NCBI GenBank assembly: GCA_003538615.1
Contig: DPRT01000133.1
Coordinates: 649-6,541, forward strand
Reading direction: 5' to 3'
Length of the DNA stretch: 5,893 bases
Origin: Holophagaceae bacterium
GTDB taxonomy: Bacteria; Acidobacteriota; Holophagae; Holophagales; Holophagaceae
In this document: piece by piece, positions 1-5,893 of the stretch
Layout: each line of letters begins with the position of its first letter
How positions within the stretch are numbered: the first letter of the stretch is position 1
Program-made: the position numbers and the translations under genes
Notes under the pieces: generated by a model
Told to the model about the DNA's origin: nothing
The model's input: the letters and a program-made list of their open reading frames with translations, nothing else
Databases searched by the model: none

Positions 1-2294
1 CGGACGCGCACATCGCGCTGCTCGCCCCGCTCGTCCTCGTACTTGGCCACCTTCTCGCCGTCCACCAGGGGCCGCACCATCTGGGCCACCAGGGCCGGGC
101 TCACGCCCAGGTCGGAGGCGGCCTTGCGGTCGACGACCAGCCTCAGCTCAGGTTTGCCGCTGTCCAGGCTGGTGGTGACGTCCACGGCGCCAGGGACGCT
201 GCGCAGGGCCTCCTTCACGAGGGGGACGGCCCGGATGACCGCGTCCCGGTCCGGCGCCTGCACGGCCACCATGATGGGGAAGGCCATGCCCCAGTCGTTG
301 GCGGCGCCGACGGCCGCGTCCACGCCGGGCACGGACCGGAAGGCCTCGCGGATCTGGCGGCGGATCACCAGGTGGCCCGGGCGCCTGCCATCCTTCAGCT
401 TGATGTAGATGCCACCGGCATCCACGGTGCCGTTCAATCCAGTGCCGATGGTGGTGTAGGCGAAATCCACGCCGGGGACCGCCTCGATGGCCTTTTCCAG
501 GGCCAGGGCCTTCTCCCGGGTGGCAGCCAGGCTGGAGCCGGGCTCCGCCTTGAAGGTGGCCTGCAGATCGCCCCGGTCGTAGTCGGGCATGAAGTTGTTG
601 CCGAGCAGGCCCGACAGCGCCATGGCCAGCACGAAACTCCCCGCGCCCAGGCCCATCACCGTCTTGCGGTGGTTCAGCGCCCACTCGATGGCCTGCTTGT
701 AGAGGGCCTCCCAGCGGTCCAGCATGCGGCCGAAGGCCTCCACGCTCCGCATGATCGGATTCCGGCCCTGGTAGTGCACGTGGCCATCGGCGCTCTTCTC
801 GTGCTCGGGATCCGGCCAGACGGAGCTGAGCATGGGATCCAGCGTGAAGCTCACGAGGAGGGAGACCGCCACGGCGAAGGCCACGACGATGCCGAAGGGG
901 AAGAAGAACTTGCCGACGATGCCGCCCATGAAGGCCACAGGCACGAACACCGCGAGGATGGACAGGGTCGTGGCGATCACCGCGGGCCCGATTTCCGCCG
1001 TGCCCTCGCGGGCGGCGGTGACGTGGTCCTTGCCCATCTCCGCGTGGCGGGTGATGTTCTCACGGACCACGATGGCGTCATCGATGAGGATGCCGATGGC
1101 CAGGCTGAGCCCCATGAGGGTCATGGTGTTCAGGGTGAAGTCCAGGGCCCGCATGATGATGAAGGTCGAGATCACCGACACCGGCAGCGTTAGGCTGGTG
1201 ATGAGGGTGGATCGCCAGCTCTTCAGGAAGAAGAACACGATGATCACCGTGAGCAGGCCGCCCACGTAGATGGAGACGTTCACGTCCTCCACGTTGTCGA
1301 TGATGAACCGCGCGTTGTCCTTGGCCGTGACCACTTCCACGCCCTGCTTGACCAGCTCGGGCTTCAGCTCCTCCAGGGCCTTCTCCACCGCCGTCACCAT
1401 GGCCACGGTGTTGCCGCCGGTCTGCCGCTGGATCTCCAGGGCGACCACGTCCTTGCCGCCCAGGCGGGCGAGGCTGCGCCGCTCCTTGATGCCGTCCACC
1501 ACCGTGGCGACTTCCTGCAGCTCGATGGGCCGCCCGGCCTTGTTCCCCACGATCACATGGTTGAAATCCGCCACGGACTTGGCCTTGGCATCCACCTTCA
1601 CGGACACCTCGCGGCTGCCCTGGAGGAGGTTGCCGCTGGGGATGGCCAGGGTGTCGCCGGCCAGGGCGTTCTTCACGGCCTGGAGCGAGAGGCCCTGGGC
1701 TTCCAGCTTCTGGGCGTCGATCTGGATGAGGATCTCGCGGGTGCTACCGCCCACCGGATCCACCTTGCCCACGCCCTGGATGTTCTCGATGCGCCGCTTG
1801 AGGAAGTCCTCGGCGATGCGGGTCAGCTCGCGGTCGTTCATGCCGGCGTGTCCCGCGTCCGGCTTCACCACCAGGGAAAGCACCGGAAGCTGGGCGGGAT
1901 CGAACTTGGAGATGACGGGCTCTTCGATGTTGCCGGGGAGGTTCCGCCGGATCTGGCCGATCTTGGTGCGCACGTCGTTGAGCGCATTGTCCACGTTGCG
2001 GCCCAGGTGGAACTGGATCACCAGGGTGCCGAGGCCCTCCTGGCTGGTGGAGCTGATCTCCTTGATCTTCTCGATGGGATTGACGGCCTCTTCGATCTTC
2101 CGCACCACGTCCTGCTTGACGGATTCGGGGCTGGCCCCGGGGTAGATGACCGAAACGGTGACGGTGGGGATGTCGGTGTTGGGGTACTGGTCGATGCCCA
2201 GGGTCTTCACGGAGAAGAGGCCGAGCACCACGAGGGCCAGCATGATGCAGACCGTGAAGACGGGCCGGCGGATGGAGAGGTCAGACAGGAACAT
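1..2294 (-). CDS. RND-family efflux pump, inner-membrane permease (HAE1 type), C-terminus outside window
   Basis: Inner-membrane proton/substrate antiporter of a tripartite efflux complex. I translated this strand from the ATG at 2294: 764 complete residues with no stop to the window edge. HAE1 pumps are usually about 1,030-1,050 residues, so roughly a quarter is missing. The N-terminus MFLSDLSIRRPVFTV is the typical RND start, followed by TM1 (about 10-29). The first periplasmic porter region is about 30-335, TM2-TM6 about 337-485, a cytoplasmic linker about 490-540, TM7 about 543-562, then the second porter region. TM4 carries GILIDDAIVVREN with D405 and D406, matching the proton-relay pair D407/D408 of AcrB. 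The lysine of TM10 would lie beyond the edge. The start is supported by a purine-rich GGGGGGAAG just upstream, inside the end of the adaptor gene, which stops 3 nt before. The substrate cannot be read from the sequence. HAE1-like features favour organic compounds over metals (inference). Confidence 0.95.
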   Translation of the reverse strand, partial: MFLSDLSIRRPVFTVCIMLALVVLGLFSVKTLGIDQYPNTDIPTVTVSVIYPGASPESVKQDVVRKIEEAVNPIEKIKEISSTSQEGLGTLVIQFHLGRNVDNALNDVRTKIGQIRRNLPGNIEEPVISKFDPAQLPVLSLVVKPDAGHAGMNDRELTRIAEDFLKRRIENIQGVGKVDPVGGSTREILIQIDAQKLEAQGLSLQAVKNALAGDTLAIPSGNLLQGSREVSVKVDAKAKSVADFNHVIVGNKAGRPIELQEVATVVDGIKERRSLARLGGKDVVALEIQRQTGGNTVAMVTAVEKALEELKPELVKQGVEVVTAKDNARFIIDNVEDVNVSIYVGGLLTVIIVFFFLKSWRSTLITSLTLPVSVISTFIIMRALDFTLNTMTLMGLSLAIGILIDDAIVVRENITRHAEMGKDHVTAAREGTAEIGPAVIATTLSILAVFVPVAFMGGIVGKFFFPFGIVVAFAVAVSLLVSFTLDPMLSSVWPDPEHEKSADGHVHYQGRNPIMRSVEAFGRMLDRWEALYKQAIEWALNHRKTVMGLGAGSFVLAMALSGLLGNNFMPDYDRGDLQATFKAEPGSSLAATREKALALEKAIEAVPGVDFAYTTIGTGLNGTVDAGGIYIKLKDGRRPGHLVIRRQIREAFRSVPGVDAAVGAANDWGMAFPIMVAVQAPDRDAVIRAVPLVKEALRSVPGAVDVTTSLDSGKPELRLVVDRKAASDLGVSPALVAQMVRPLVDGEKVAKYEDERGEQRDVRV

Positions 2295-2297
2295 GGT

Positions 2298-3443
2298 TCA
2301 CTTCCCCCCTGCGGCAAAGCCGCCATTCGCGCTGGTTGGGGCGGCGCCACTGATCACGCGCAGGCGGCTGCCCTCAGCCACCAGATCCTTGCCGCTGTCG
2401 ATGACCTGGACGCCGACACCCAGGCCGCTGACCGGACGGAAACCGTCCTGTTCCGGCCCCAGGGCCACCTTGCGGCGGCGGGCCACGCCCGCTTCGGAGA
2501 TGAAGATGTCCGCATCGCGATCCTGGGCCTTCAGCAGGGTGGCCGGAAGGGCCGGGCCCTTGGTTTCGCCCTCACCGAGGATGACGCCTTCCACGAAGAG
2601 GCCGCCCTTGAGCAGGCCGTCGGGATTGGGGACCTCCACGCGCACGCGCAGGGTGCGGCCGTCCTGGGAGAGGCTGGGGCTCACCTGGGTGACGCGGCCC
2701 TCCACGGGACGGTCCAGGCCGATGGCCCGGAAGGTGGCCCGCTGACCGGCCTTCACCTGGGCCATGGCTTCGGTGGGAAGGTCCGCGCGGATCTCCAGCT
2801 TGCGGTTGTCCACCACCTCGAAGGCCGTCTGGCCGGGATTCAGCATTTCGCCGGGCTGCACGGCGCGGCGGGCCACCTGCCCCGCGAAGGGCGCCACGAG
2901 GCGGGCCTTGCGCAGCCGCAGGCGGGCCAGGCCCAGGTTGCTTTCAGCGGCCTGGGCCGCGGCCTTCGTGGCGTGGTAGACCGTCTCGGCCTGCTGGGCG
3001 GCCTGCCGGGTGATGCTCCGCTTTTCCAGCAGCGTCACGGCGCGGTCGTTGTCGCGCTGGGCCTGAAGCGCCTGGGCCCTGGTCTGGGCCAGCTGGGCCT
3101 CGGCGGCCTGGACACCCAGCAGGTAGTCGTCCTCGTCCTGGGCCCCCAGCAGGGCGCCGGCGGCGACGGTGTCGCCCTCCTGCACCGCCACGCGGGTCAC
3201 GCGGCCGGTCACCTCGGCCTTCAGCTCGGCGCGGTTCACGGCCAGCAGGGTGCCGGTGAAGGCCACGGCGGGACGGAAGGTGCGCTCCTGGACGGGGACC
3301 AGGGTGACGGCCACGGTGCTTTCGGCCTTCACGGCGGCCTGGTGATCGAGTTCCGTGTTGCGCTTGACGCGGTGGTAGCTGGCGGCCCCGGCGATCACGA
3401 CGACGGGCAGGGCGATGTAGAGGAGAAGGGTTTTCCGGTTCAT
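2298..3443 (-). CDS. RND efflux periplasmic adaptor (membrane fusion protein, HlyD/AcrA type)
   Basis: Links the inner-membrane pump to the outer-membrane channel across the periplasm. The protein has 381 residues, normal for the family. MNRKTLLLYIALPVVVIAGA (1-20) is a basic start plus hydrophobic stretch that acts as signal or membrane anchor. No cysteine lies in this part, so it is not a lipoprotein, unlike AcrA. Two lipoyl half-motifs flank the hairpin: AEVTGRVTRVAVQEGDTV (about 76-93) and APFAGQVARRAVQPGEMLNPG (about 184-204, key residues G188, P197, G198). The helical coiled-coil hairpin between them is about 105-180, rich in Ala, Gln and Leu. A beta-barrel (about 213-285) and a membrane-proximal domain (about 290-365) follow, then a Gly/Ala/Ser-rich tail. 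The frame stays open upstream to 3521, but that would overlap the channel gene. ATG 3443 is chosen because GGAG sits 6 nt before it and the signal sequence starts there. Confidence 0.95.
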   Translation of the reverse strand: MNRKTLLLYIALPVVVIAGAASYHRVKRNTELDHQAAVKAESTVAVTLVPVQERTFRPAVAFTGTLLAVNRAELKAEVTGRVTRVAVQEGDTVAAGALLGAQDEDDYLLGVQAAEAQLAQTRAQALQAQRDNDRAVTLLEKRSITRQAAQQAETVYHATKAAAQAAESNLGLARLRLRKARLVAPFAGQVARRAVQPGEMLNPGQTAFEVVDNRKLEIRADLPTEAMAQVKAGQRATFRAIGLDRPVEGRVTQVSPSLSQDGRTLRVRVEVPNPDGLLKGGLFVEGVILGEGETKGPALPATLLKAQDRDADIFISEAGVARRRKVALGPEQDGFRPVSGLGVGVQVIDSGKDLVAEGSRLRVISGAAPTSANGGFAAGGK

Positions 3444-3449
3444 GATCAG

Positions 3450-3453
3450 CTCC
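3450..3453 (-). promoter_or_regulatory. Ribosome binding site of the adaptor gene
   Basis: On the minus strand the sequence reads TTGGAGCTGATCATG: GGAG followed by 6 nt and the start codon at 3443. It settles the adaptor start at 3443 instead of an in-frame upstream alternative near 3521. It lies in the 26-nt gap between the channel stop and the adaptor start, the widest gap in the operon. Confidence 0.7.
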
Positions 3454-3469
3454 AAGAGGGTCGTCGATA

Positions 3470-4771
3470 TCAAAGCGGGGGCAGGCCCAGGGCGCGGCGC
3501 TGGGCGAAGCGCGCAGCCCACAGGCCCAGTTCGGCGCGGCGGCGCTGGCTTTCGGCCTGGCGCTCCGCGCGCTCCGCCTGGAGGAGATCCAGGGAGGTGA
3601 TGAGCCCCTGGTCGAAGGATTCGCGGCTCATGCGCAGCGCCTCCGCCGTGGCATCGTGGGCCCGGCGGGCGGCCTCGTCCAGGGCGATGGCCTTTTCGAG
3701 GTCGCGGTCCGCGCTGCTCTGCTCGATGGCGATGGACCGCTCACGGTCCACCCGCAGCTGCTTCACCTGCTCCAGCTGGGCCGTGTTCTGGGCCCGCTTG
3801 CCCGAGCTGCGCAGCCCGTCGAAGATGGGGAACTTCATGGTGACGCTCACCTTCCAGGTGTCGTAGGGCTCCTTGAAGAGGTTGTCCGTCTTGCCCGCCT
3901 GATAGCCATAGCTGGCGCTGAGGTCGAACTTCGGGCGCAGGTCCGAGGTGATGATCTTCGCGTTGGCCCGGTACATGGCCTCCTGCTGCTGGAGCTGGGC
4001 CAGTTCGCTGCGCTGGACGCCCGCAGGCCGGCCTCCGGCCTCCGGCAGGCCCAGGGGCGCCAGGAGGATCGGCGTCTTCGGATCCAGGCCCAGCTGGCCG
4101 TTCAGCACCTCCATGGCCCGCTTCACCTGGCCCTCCGCCTGGAGCGCCTCGGGGATCACCGCCAGCAGTTCGCTTTCCGCCCGCAGGCGGTCCAGCTCCG
4201 TGGCGGACTGGGATTCCAGCCGGGCCTTCACGTCCGATACGAACTGCTCGGCGGTCTTCCGGCGCGCCTCCACGACCTCCAGTTCCGCCTGGGCCGCCAG
4301 CACCGCCAGGTAGGCCCCGGCCACGCCATGGAGGACGTCCAACTCGGAGGTGGTGAACGCCAGAGCGGCCTCCTGCTCGCCCATCTTGGCGATGTCCACG
4401 GCCGTGCCCAGCTTGCCCCAGTAGAAGAGGGGCTGCACCAGGTTGGCCTGGCCGGTGTAGATGCTGCGGGCGCCCACCAGGGAATCCGGCGACAGGCCGA
4501 AGGCCGCGGCGCTGTCCGCGAAGCCGCTGTTGAGGATGGAGACATCCCGCACGCGGGTGAAGTCGCCCACCAGCGTCAGCTGGGGCAGCGCATCGGCCCG
4601 GGTGGTGGTGATGAGCCCCCGGCGCTCCTCCACGCGGGCCTTGGCCGCGCGCAGCATGGCGTTCTCGGAACGGGCGCGGGACAGGGCCCCGGAGAGGTCC
4701 AGCGCAAGGGGGGCGCGCGGCGCTTCGGCGGGTGCCGGAGCCTGGAGGGCGGGTGGGGAGATCAGGAGCAT
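3470..4771 (-). CDS. TolC-family outer-membrane efflux channel (OEP domains)
   Basis: Outer-membrane duct of the tripartite pump, expected to form a trimeric beta-barrel with a long alpha-helical periplasmic barrel. At 433 residues it has the usual length. Two repeated OEP halves are visible. In the first, long helices begin at about 28-58, LVQPLFYWGK (111-120) is the typical strand/turn, and helices run from about 125 to 225. In the second, RPKFDLSASYGY (279-290) and FPIFDGLRSSGK (314-325) are followed by helices to about 425, including SFDQGLITSLDLLQAE (384-399), the family's G-x-x-S/T-x-x-D-L-L motif. It starts 1 nt after the regulator stop (TGACATG), with GAGGA inside the end of the regulator gene, so translational coupling is likely. 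Oddly, the N-terminus MLLISPPALQAPAPAEA has no basic residue and barely any hydrophobic core, so it is a poor signal peptide. There is no lipobox cysteine. Confidence 0.93.
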   Translation of the reverse strand: MLLISPPALQAPAPAEAPRAPLALDLSGALSRARSENAMLRAAKARVEERRGLITTTRADALPQLTLVGDFTRVRDVSILNSGFADSAAAFGLSPDSLVGARSIYTGQANLVQPLFYWGKLGTAVDIAKMGEQEAALAFTTSELDVLHGVAGAYLAVLAAQAELEVVEARRKTAEQFVSDVKARLESQSATELDRLRAESELLAVIPEALQAEGQVKRAMEVLNGQLGLDPKTPILLAPLGLPEAGGRPAGVQRSELAQLQQQEAMYRANAKIITSDLRPKFDLSASYGYQAGKTDNLFKEPYDTWKVSVTMKFPIFDGLRSSGKRAQNTAQLEQVKQLRVDRERSIAIEQSSADRDLEKAIALDEAARRAHDATAEALRMSRESFDQGLITSLDLLQAERAERQAESQRRRAELGLWAARFAQRRALGLPPL

Positions 4772-4772
4772 G

Positions 4773-5447
4773 TCAGTTCCTCGGCTGCGGGAAGGCTTCG
4801 GGGAGGCCGAGTCCCCGGAGGCTGAAGTCGGTGAAGTGCTGGATGAGCACCGAGAGGTCTTCCGGGTAGTTGGGATTCCCGCGGATGAGCCGGACGATCC
4901 CCAGGGAGTTGCGGAAATAGAGCATCTGCCCCTGGATGCTCAGGCCCATGTTCAGGAGTTCGTCCGTGGACAGGTCCGGTCGGAGCACCTGGAGGCAGTG
5001 CATCAGGTGCTCCACGTGGGGCCGGATCTGCTCCATGAGCAGGGCGGAGGAGGCCGGCCGCGGGGCCTGCATCTCCCGGGCCATGAGGGCCATGGCCGCC
5101 TCCTCCAGGGGATCGCTCCGGTCGGCGGCCATCAGGTCTTCCATGAAGGCGCGGATGTGCTCCTTCAGCCCCTGGAGGGCGGCCTCCCGGGCCCCCGGGC
5201 CCTCGACCCGCGGCAGCGAGGCCAGGCGGGCCACATGGCAGGCCTTCCGGGTGAAGATGTACTTGAGGGCCTCCAGGTAGAGCCCCTCCTTCCCGCAGAA
5301 GTGGTAGGCCACCAGGGCCGAGTTGGCGTTGGCCCCCTTGGCGATCTCCCGGATGCCCGCCCCGTCGAACCCCTTGGCCGCGAAGTGGAGGATGGCCGAT
5401 TCGAGGAGCCGGGTCCGGGTGTCCTGAGGCAGGGCTGGCGGGGTCAT
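4773..5447 (-). CDS. TetR/AcrR-family transcriptional regulator with CecR (YbiH)-like C-terminal domain
   Basis: Probable ligand-responsive repressor of its own operon. The protein has 224 residues. The N-terminal TetR DNA-binding domain is about 10-60: TRTRLLESAILHFAAKGFDG, then the helix-turn-helix IREIAKGANANSALVAYHF (32-50) and the family signature KEGLYLEAL (53-61). The C-terminal part resembles the CecR/DUF1956 type: AREMQAPRPASSALLMEQIRP (about 123-143, key residues REM, P129, P131, IRP) and the later GQMLYFRNSLGIVRL (173-187). E. coli CecR governs a membrane-fusion/ABC export locus, so control of an exporter fits, although here the target is an RND pump (inference). The start ATG 5447 has AAGG 6 nt upstream, and no in-frame alternative start is seen close upstream. 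It is first in the operon, 1 nt before the channel gene. The 53-bp dyad upstream is its likely operator. The ligand is unknown. Confidence 0.92.
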   Translation of the reverse strand: MTPPALPQDTRTRLLESAILHFAAKGFDGAGIREIAKGANANSALVAYHFCGKEGLYLEALKYIFTRKACHVARLASLPRVEGPGAREAALQGLKEHIRAFMEDLMAADRSDPLEEAAMALMAREMQAPRPASSALLMEQIRPHVEHLMHCLQVLRPDLSTDELLNMGLSIQGQMLYFRNSLGIVRLIRGNPNYPEDLSVLIQHFTDFSLRGLGLPEAFPQPRN

Positions 5448-5467
5448 GGGGCACCTTGGAAGGCTTG

Positions 5468-5483
5468 AATCAATCGAATGATT
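5468..5483. promoter_or_regulatory. Imperfect 16-bp palindrome, probable second operator O2
   Basis: AATCAATCGAATGATT matches the perfect palindrome at 5503-5518 in 13 of 16 positions and is itself symmetric except for one base pair (positions 6/11). Its centre is 35 bp from that of the first site. It would fall in the early transcribed leader of the regulator gene, 20 bp upstream of the start codon, where binding could add to repression. Confidence 0.6.
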
Positions 5484-5497
5484 AATCCAGGTTCATC

Positions 5498-5525
5498 AGA
5501 TTAATCAAACGTTTGATTCTGTCAA
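5498..5525 (-). promoter_or_regulatory. Probable sigma-70 promoter of the efflux operon
   Basis: The minus strand carries a consensus -35 TTGACA at 5525-5520. At a 16-nt spacing there is TAATCT (5503-5498, 3 of 6 to TATAAT). An alternative -10 is TCTGAT at 19-nt spacing (4 of 6). The -35 is clear; the exact -10 is not. Transcription would start near 5490, giving a leader of roughly 40 nt. The perfect palindrome fills the spacer, as in autorepressed TetR-family promoters. Confidence 0.55.
5503..5518. promoter_or_regulatory. Perfect 16-bp palindromic operator, probable TetR-family regulator site O1
   Basis: AATCAAACGTTTGATT is identical to its own reverse complement. It lies between the -35 hexamer (5520-5525) and the likely -10 of the minus-strand operon, so a bound dimer would block RNA polymerase. 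TetR-family dimers bind palindromes of this size. The binding protein is inferred to be the adjacent regulator. Confidence 0.72.
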
Positions 5526-5597
5526 TCCCCCTTCAGGAACCCTTGGCATTTTCGCCAGTCCGCACGACTTTGTGCGATCCTGGATGCCTTCTTGACC

Positions 5598-5601
5598 GGA
5601 G
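5598..5601 (+). promoter_or_regulatory. Ribosome binding site of the rightward gene
   Basis: GGAG followed by 5 nt and ATG at 5607. It favours the ATG over an in-frame GTG at 5601, which would overlap the GGAG itself. Confidence 0.65.
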
Positions 5602-5606
5602 TGCCC

Positions 5607-5893
5607 ATGCTCTTCCTTGTCTTCTATTTCCTTCTGTTCGCGGTGCTGACCTTCCAGGGCACCCACGTGGCTGGCGAAATCAAGACTCCCCTCGGCACCC
5701 TGCCCGAGGAAGTGGGCCAGGCACCCGTTGTTTCGGCCCGCTGGGGCATCGTGCTCATCGGCATGGGCCTCCTGGGCGCCATCGTCGGCCTGCTGAGCTT
5801 CCGCTGGACCGGCCTGGCGGCCCTCCGCCCGGCCCTCTTCTATGCGGGCCTCGGCGTCCTGGCCCTCTACGGCCTCTGGGTCATCTTCCTGGG
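5607..5893 (+). CDS. Small membrane protein of unknown function, C-terminus outside window
   Basis: Open from ATG 5607 to the window edge: 95 complete residues with codon use typical of the region. I do not recognise a family. The start MLFLVFYFLLFAVLTFQG (1-18) is a hydrophobic helix with no basic residue before it, so a membrane anchor is as likely as a signal peptide. A polar stretch (about 19-45) with EIKTPLGTLPEEVGQAP follows. A second membrane segment is WGIVLIGMGLLGAIVGLLSF (46-65), then a short basic loop (R66, R74) and a third, ALFYAGLGVLALYGLWVIFL (76-95). GGAG lies 5 nt before the start. The gene is divergent from the efflux operon and shares its intergenic region, so it could be under the same regulator, but its own promoter is not evident. 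It may be unrelated to efflux. Confidence 0.75.
   Translation, partial: MLFLVFYFLLFAVLTFQGTHVAGEIKTPLGTLPEEVGQAPVVSARWGIVLIGMGLLGAIVGLLSFRWTGLAALRPALFYAGLGVLALYGLWVIFL

Larger units (their letters stand above)
5467..5519. repeat. 53-bp inverted repeat (paired operator region)
   Basis: Left arm 5467-5487 and right arm 5499-5519 are 21 bp each and reverse complements at 18 of 21 positions, around an 11-bp centre (5488-5498). The arms end inward in GATTAATC (5480-5487 and 5499-5506) and outward in GAATCAA / TTGATTC. Each arm contains its own 16-bp palindrome, so the dyad is hierarchical. It is AT-rich in an otherwise GC-rich window and lies between the regulator and the rightward gene, which fits a protein-binding site far better than coding or terminator function. 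Confidence 0.8.
5448..5606. other. Divergent intergenic region between the efflux operon and the rightward membrane-protein gene
   Basis: 159 nt without a gene. The left two thirds hold the regulator's ribosome site (AAGG at 5454-5457 on the minus strand), the 53-bp dyad and the minus-strand promoter. The right part (5526-5606) has only a small inverted repeat, CGCAC-6 nt-GTGCG at 5561-5576, and the ribosome site of the plus-strand gene. No convincing plus-strand promoter was found: TTGGCA at 5543-5548 lacks a good -10 partner. No terminator-like hairpin with a T-run is seen. Confidence 0.7.

Noticed and set aside
372..1193. Plus-strand open frame opposite the pump gene, rich in His, Glu, Asp and Gly
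   Set aside because: Antisense reading of RND transmembrane and porter codons. The apparent histidine-rich protein is a product of the opposite strand's codon pattern.
1557..3866. Very long plus-strand open frame (769 codons) antisense to the pump, adaptor and channel genes
   Set aside because: It is antisense to three genes with clear family motifs. Its translation is rich in Gly, His, Ala and Asp runs typical of a mirror frame in GC-rich DNA, and it has no recognisable domain. It is a compositional shadow.
4021..4055. Short GC-rich repeat of GGCCTCC units inside the channel gene
   Set aside because: It encodes the Gly/Pro/Ala linker LPEAGGRPAG between the two OEP halves. It is simple codon bias in a flexible linker, with no sign of a mobile or regulatory element.
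3656..4825. Plus-strand open frames opposite the channel gene and the end of the regulator gene
   Set aside because: Same reason: low-complexity translation, no domain, and no promoter or ribosome site seen. The minus-strand genes explain this stretch.
4762..5454. Second minus-strand open frame overlapping the TetR-family gene
   Set aside because: Its translation is Gly/Pro/His-rich with no family features, while the overlapping frame from 5447 gives a full TetR-family protein.
5543..5572. Possible plus-strand promoter with -35 TTGGCA
   Set aside because: At 16-18 nt spacing the -10 candidates (such as GACTTT) match the consensus poorly, so it is not listed as a feature.
5561..5576. Inverted repeat CGCAC-6 nt-GTGCG considered as terminator or operator
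   Set aside because: The stem is only 5 bp, there is no T-run on either side, and it bears no resemblance to the AATCAA-type palindromes.

Overview
The window is GC-rich (about two-thirds G+C by eye) and comes from a Gram-negative (diderm) bacterium, because it encodes a complete envelope-spanning efflux system. Its coding style and gene order would fit a high-GC environmental lineage such as Acidobacteriota (Holophaga/Geothrix type) or a deltaproteobacterium-like group. That placement is an impression from style, not a demonstrated affiliation.

Almost everything lies on the minus strand as one compact four-gene operon, read from right to left. It starts with a TetR-family regulator with a CecR/YbiH-like C-terminal domain (5447-4773). 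This is followed after 1 nt by a TolC-type outer-membrane channel (4771-3470), after 25 nt by a periplasmic membrane-fusion/adaptor protein (3443-2298), and after 3 nt by an RND inner-membrane pump (2294 to the left edge, 764 complete residues seen, C-terminus missing). Together these genes would build and control a proton-driven tripartite drug or toxic-compound exporter of the HAE1 class. The regulator is the first gene of the operon it probably controls.

The intergenic stretch 5448-5606 is the most interesting non-coding part. An AT-rich island inside it holds a 53-bp dyad (5467-5519). Two 21-bp arms, 18/21 identical as reverse complements, flank an 11-bp centre. Each arm carries its own 16-bp palindrome: the right one (5503-5518) is perfect, the left one (5468-5483) has one mismatched pair. 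A consensus -35 hexamer TTGACA for the minus-strand operon sits 1 bp from the perfect palindrome, so that palindrome fills the promoter spacer. This is the expected layout for TetR-type autorepression.

To the right, on the plus strand, an unrecognised small membrane protein starts at 5607 and runs off the window. No new type of system is evident. The window is a self-regulated RND efflux operon with an unusually well-organised operator.
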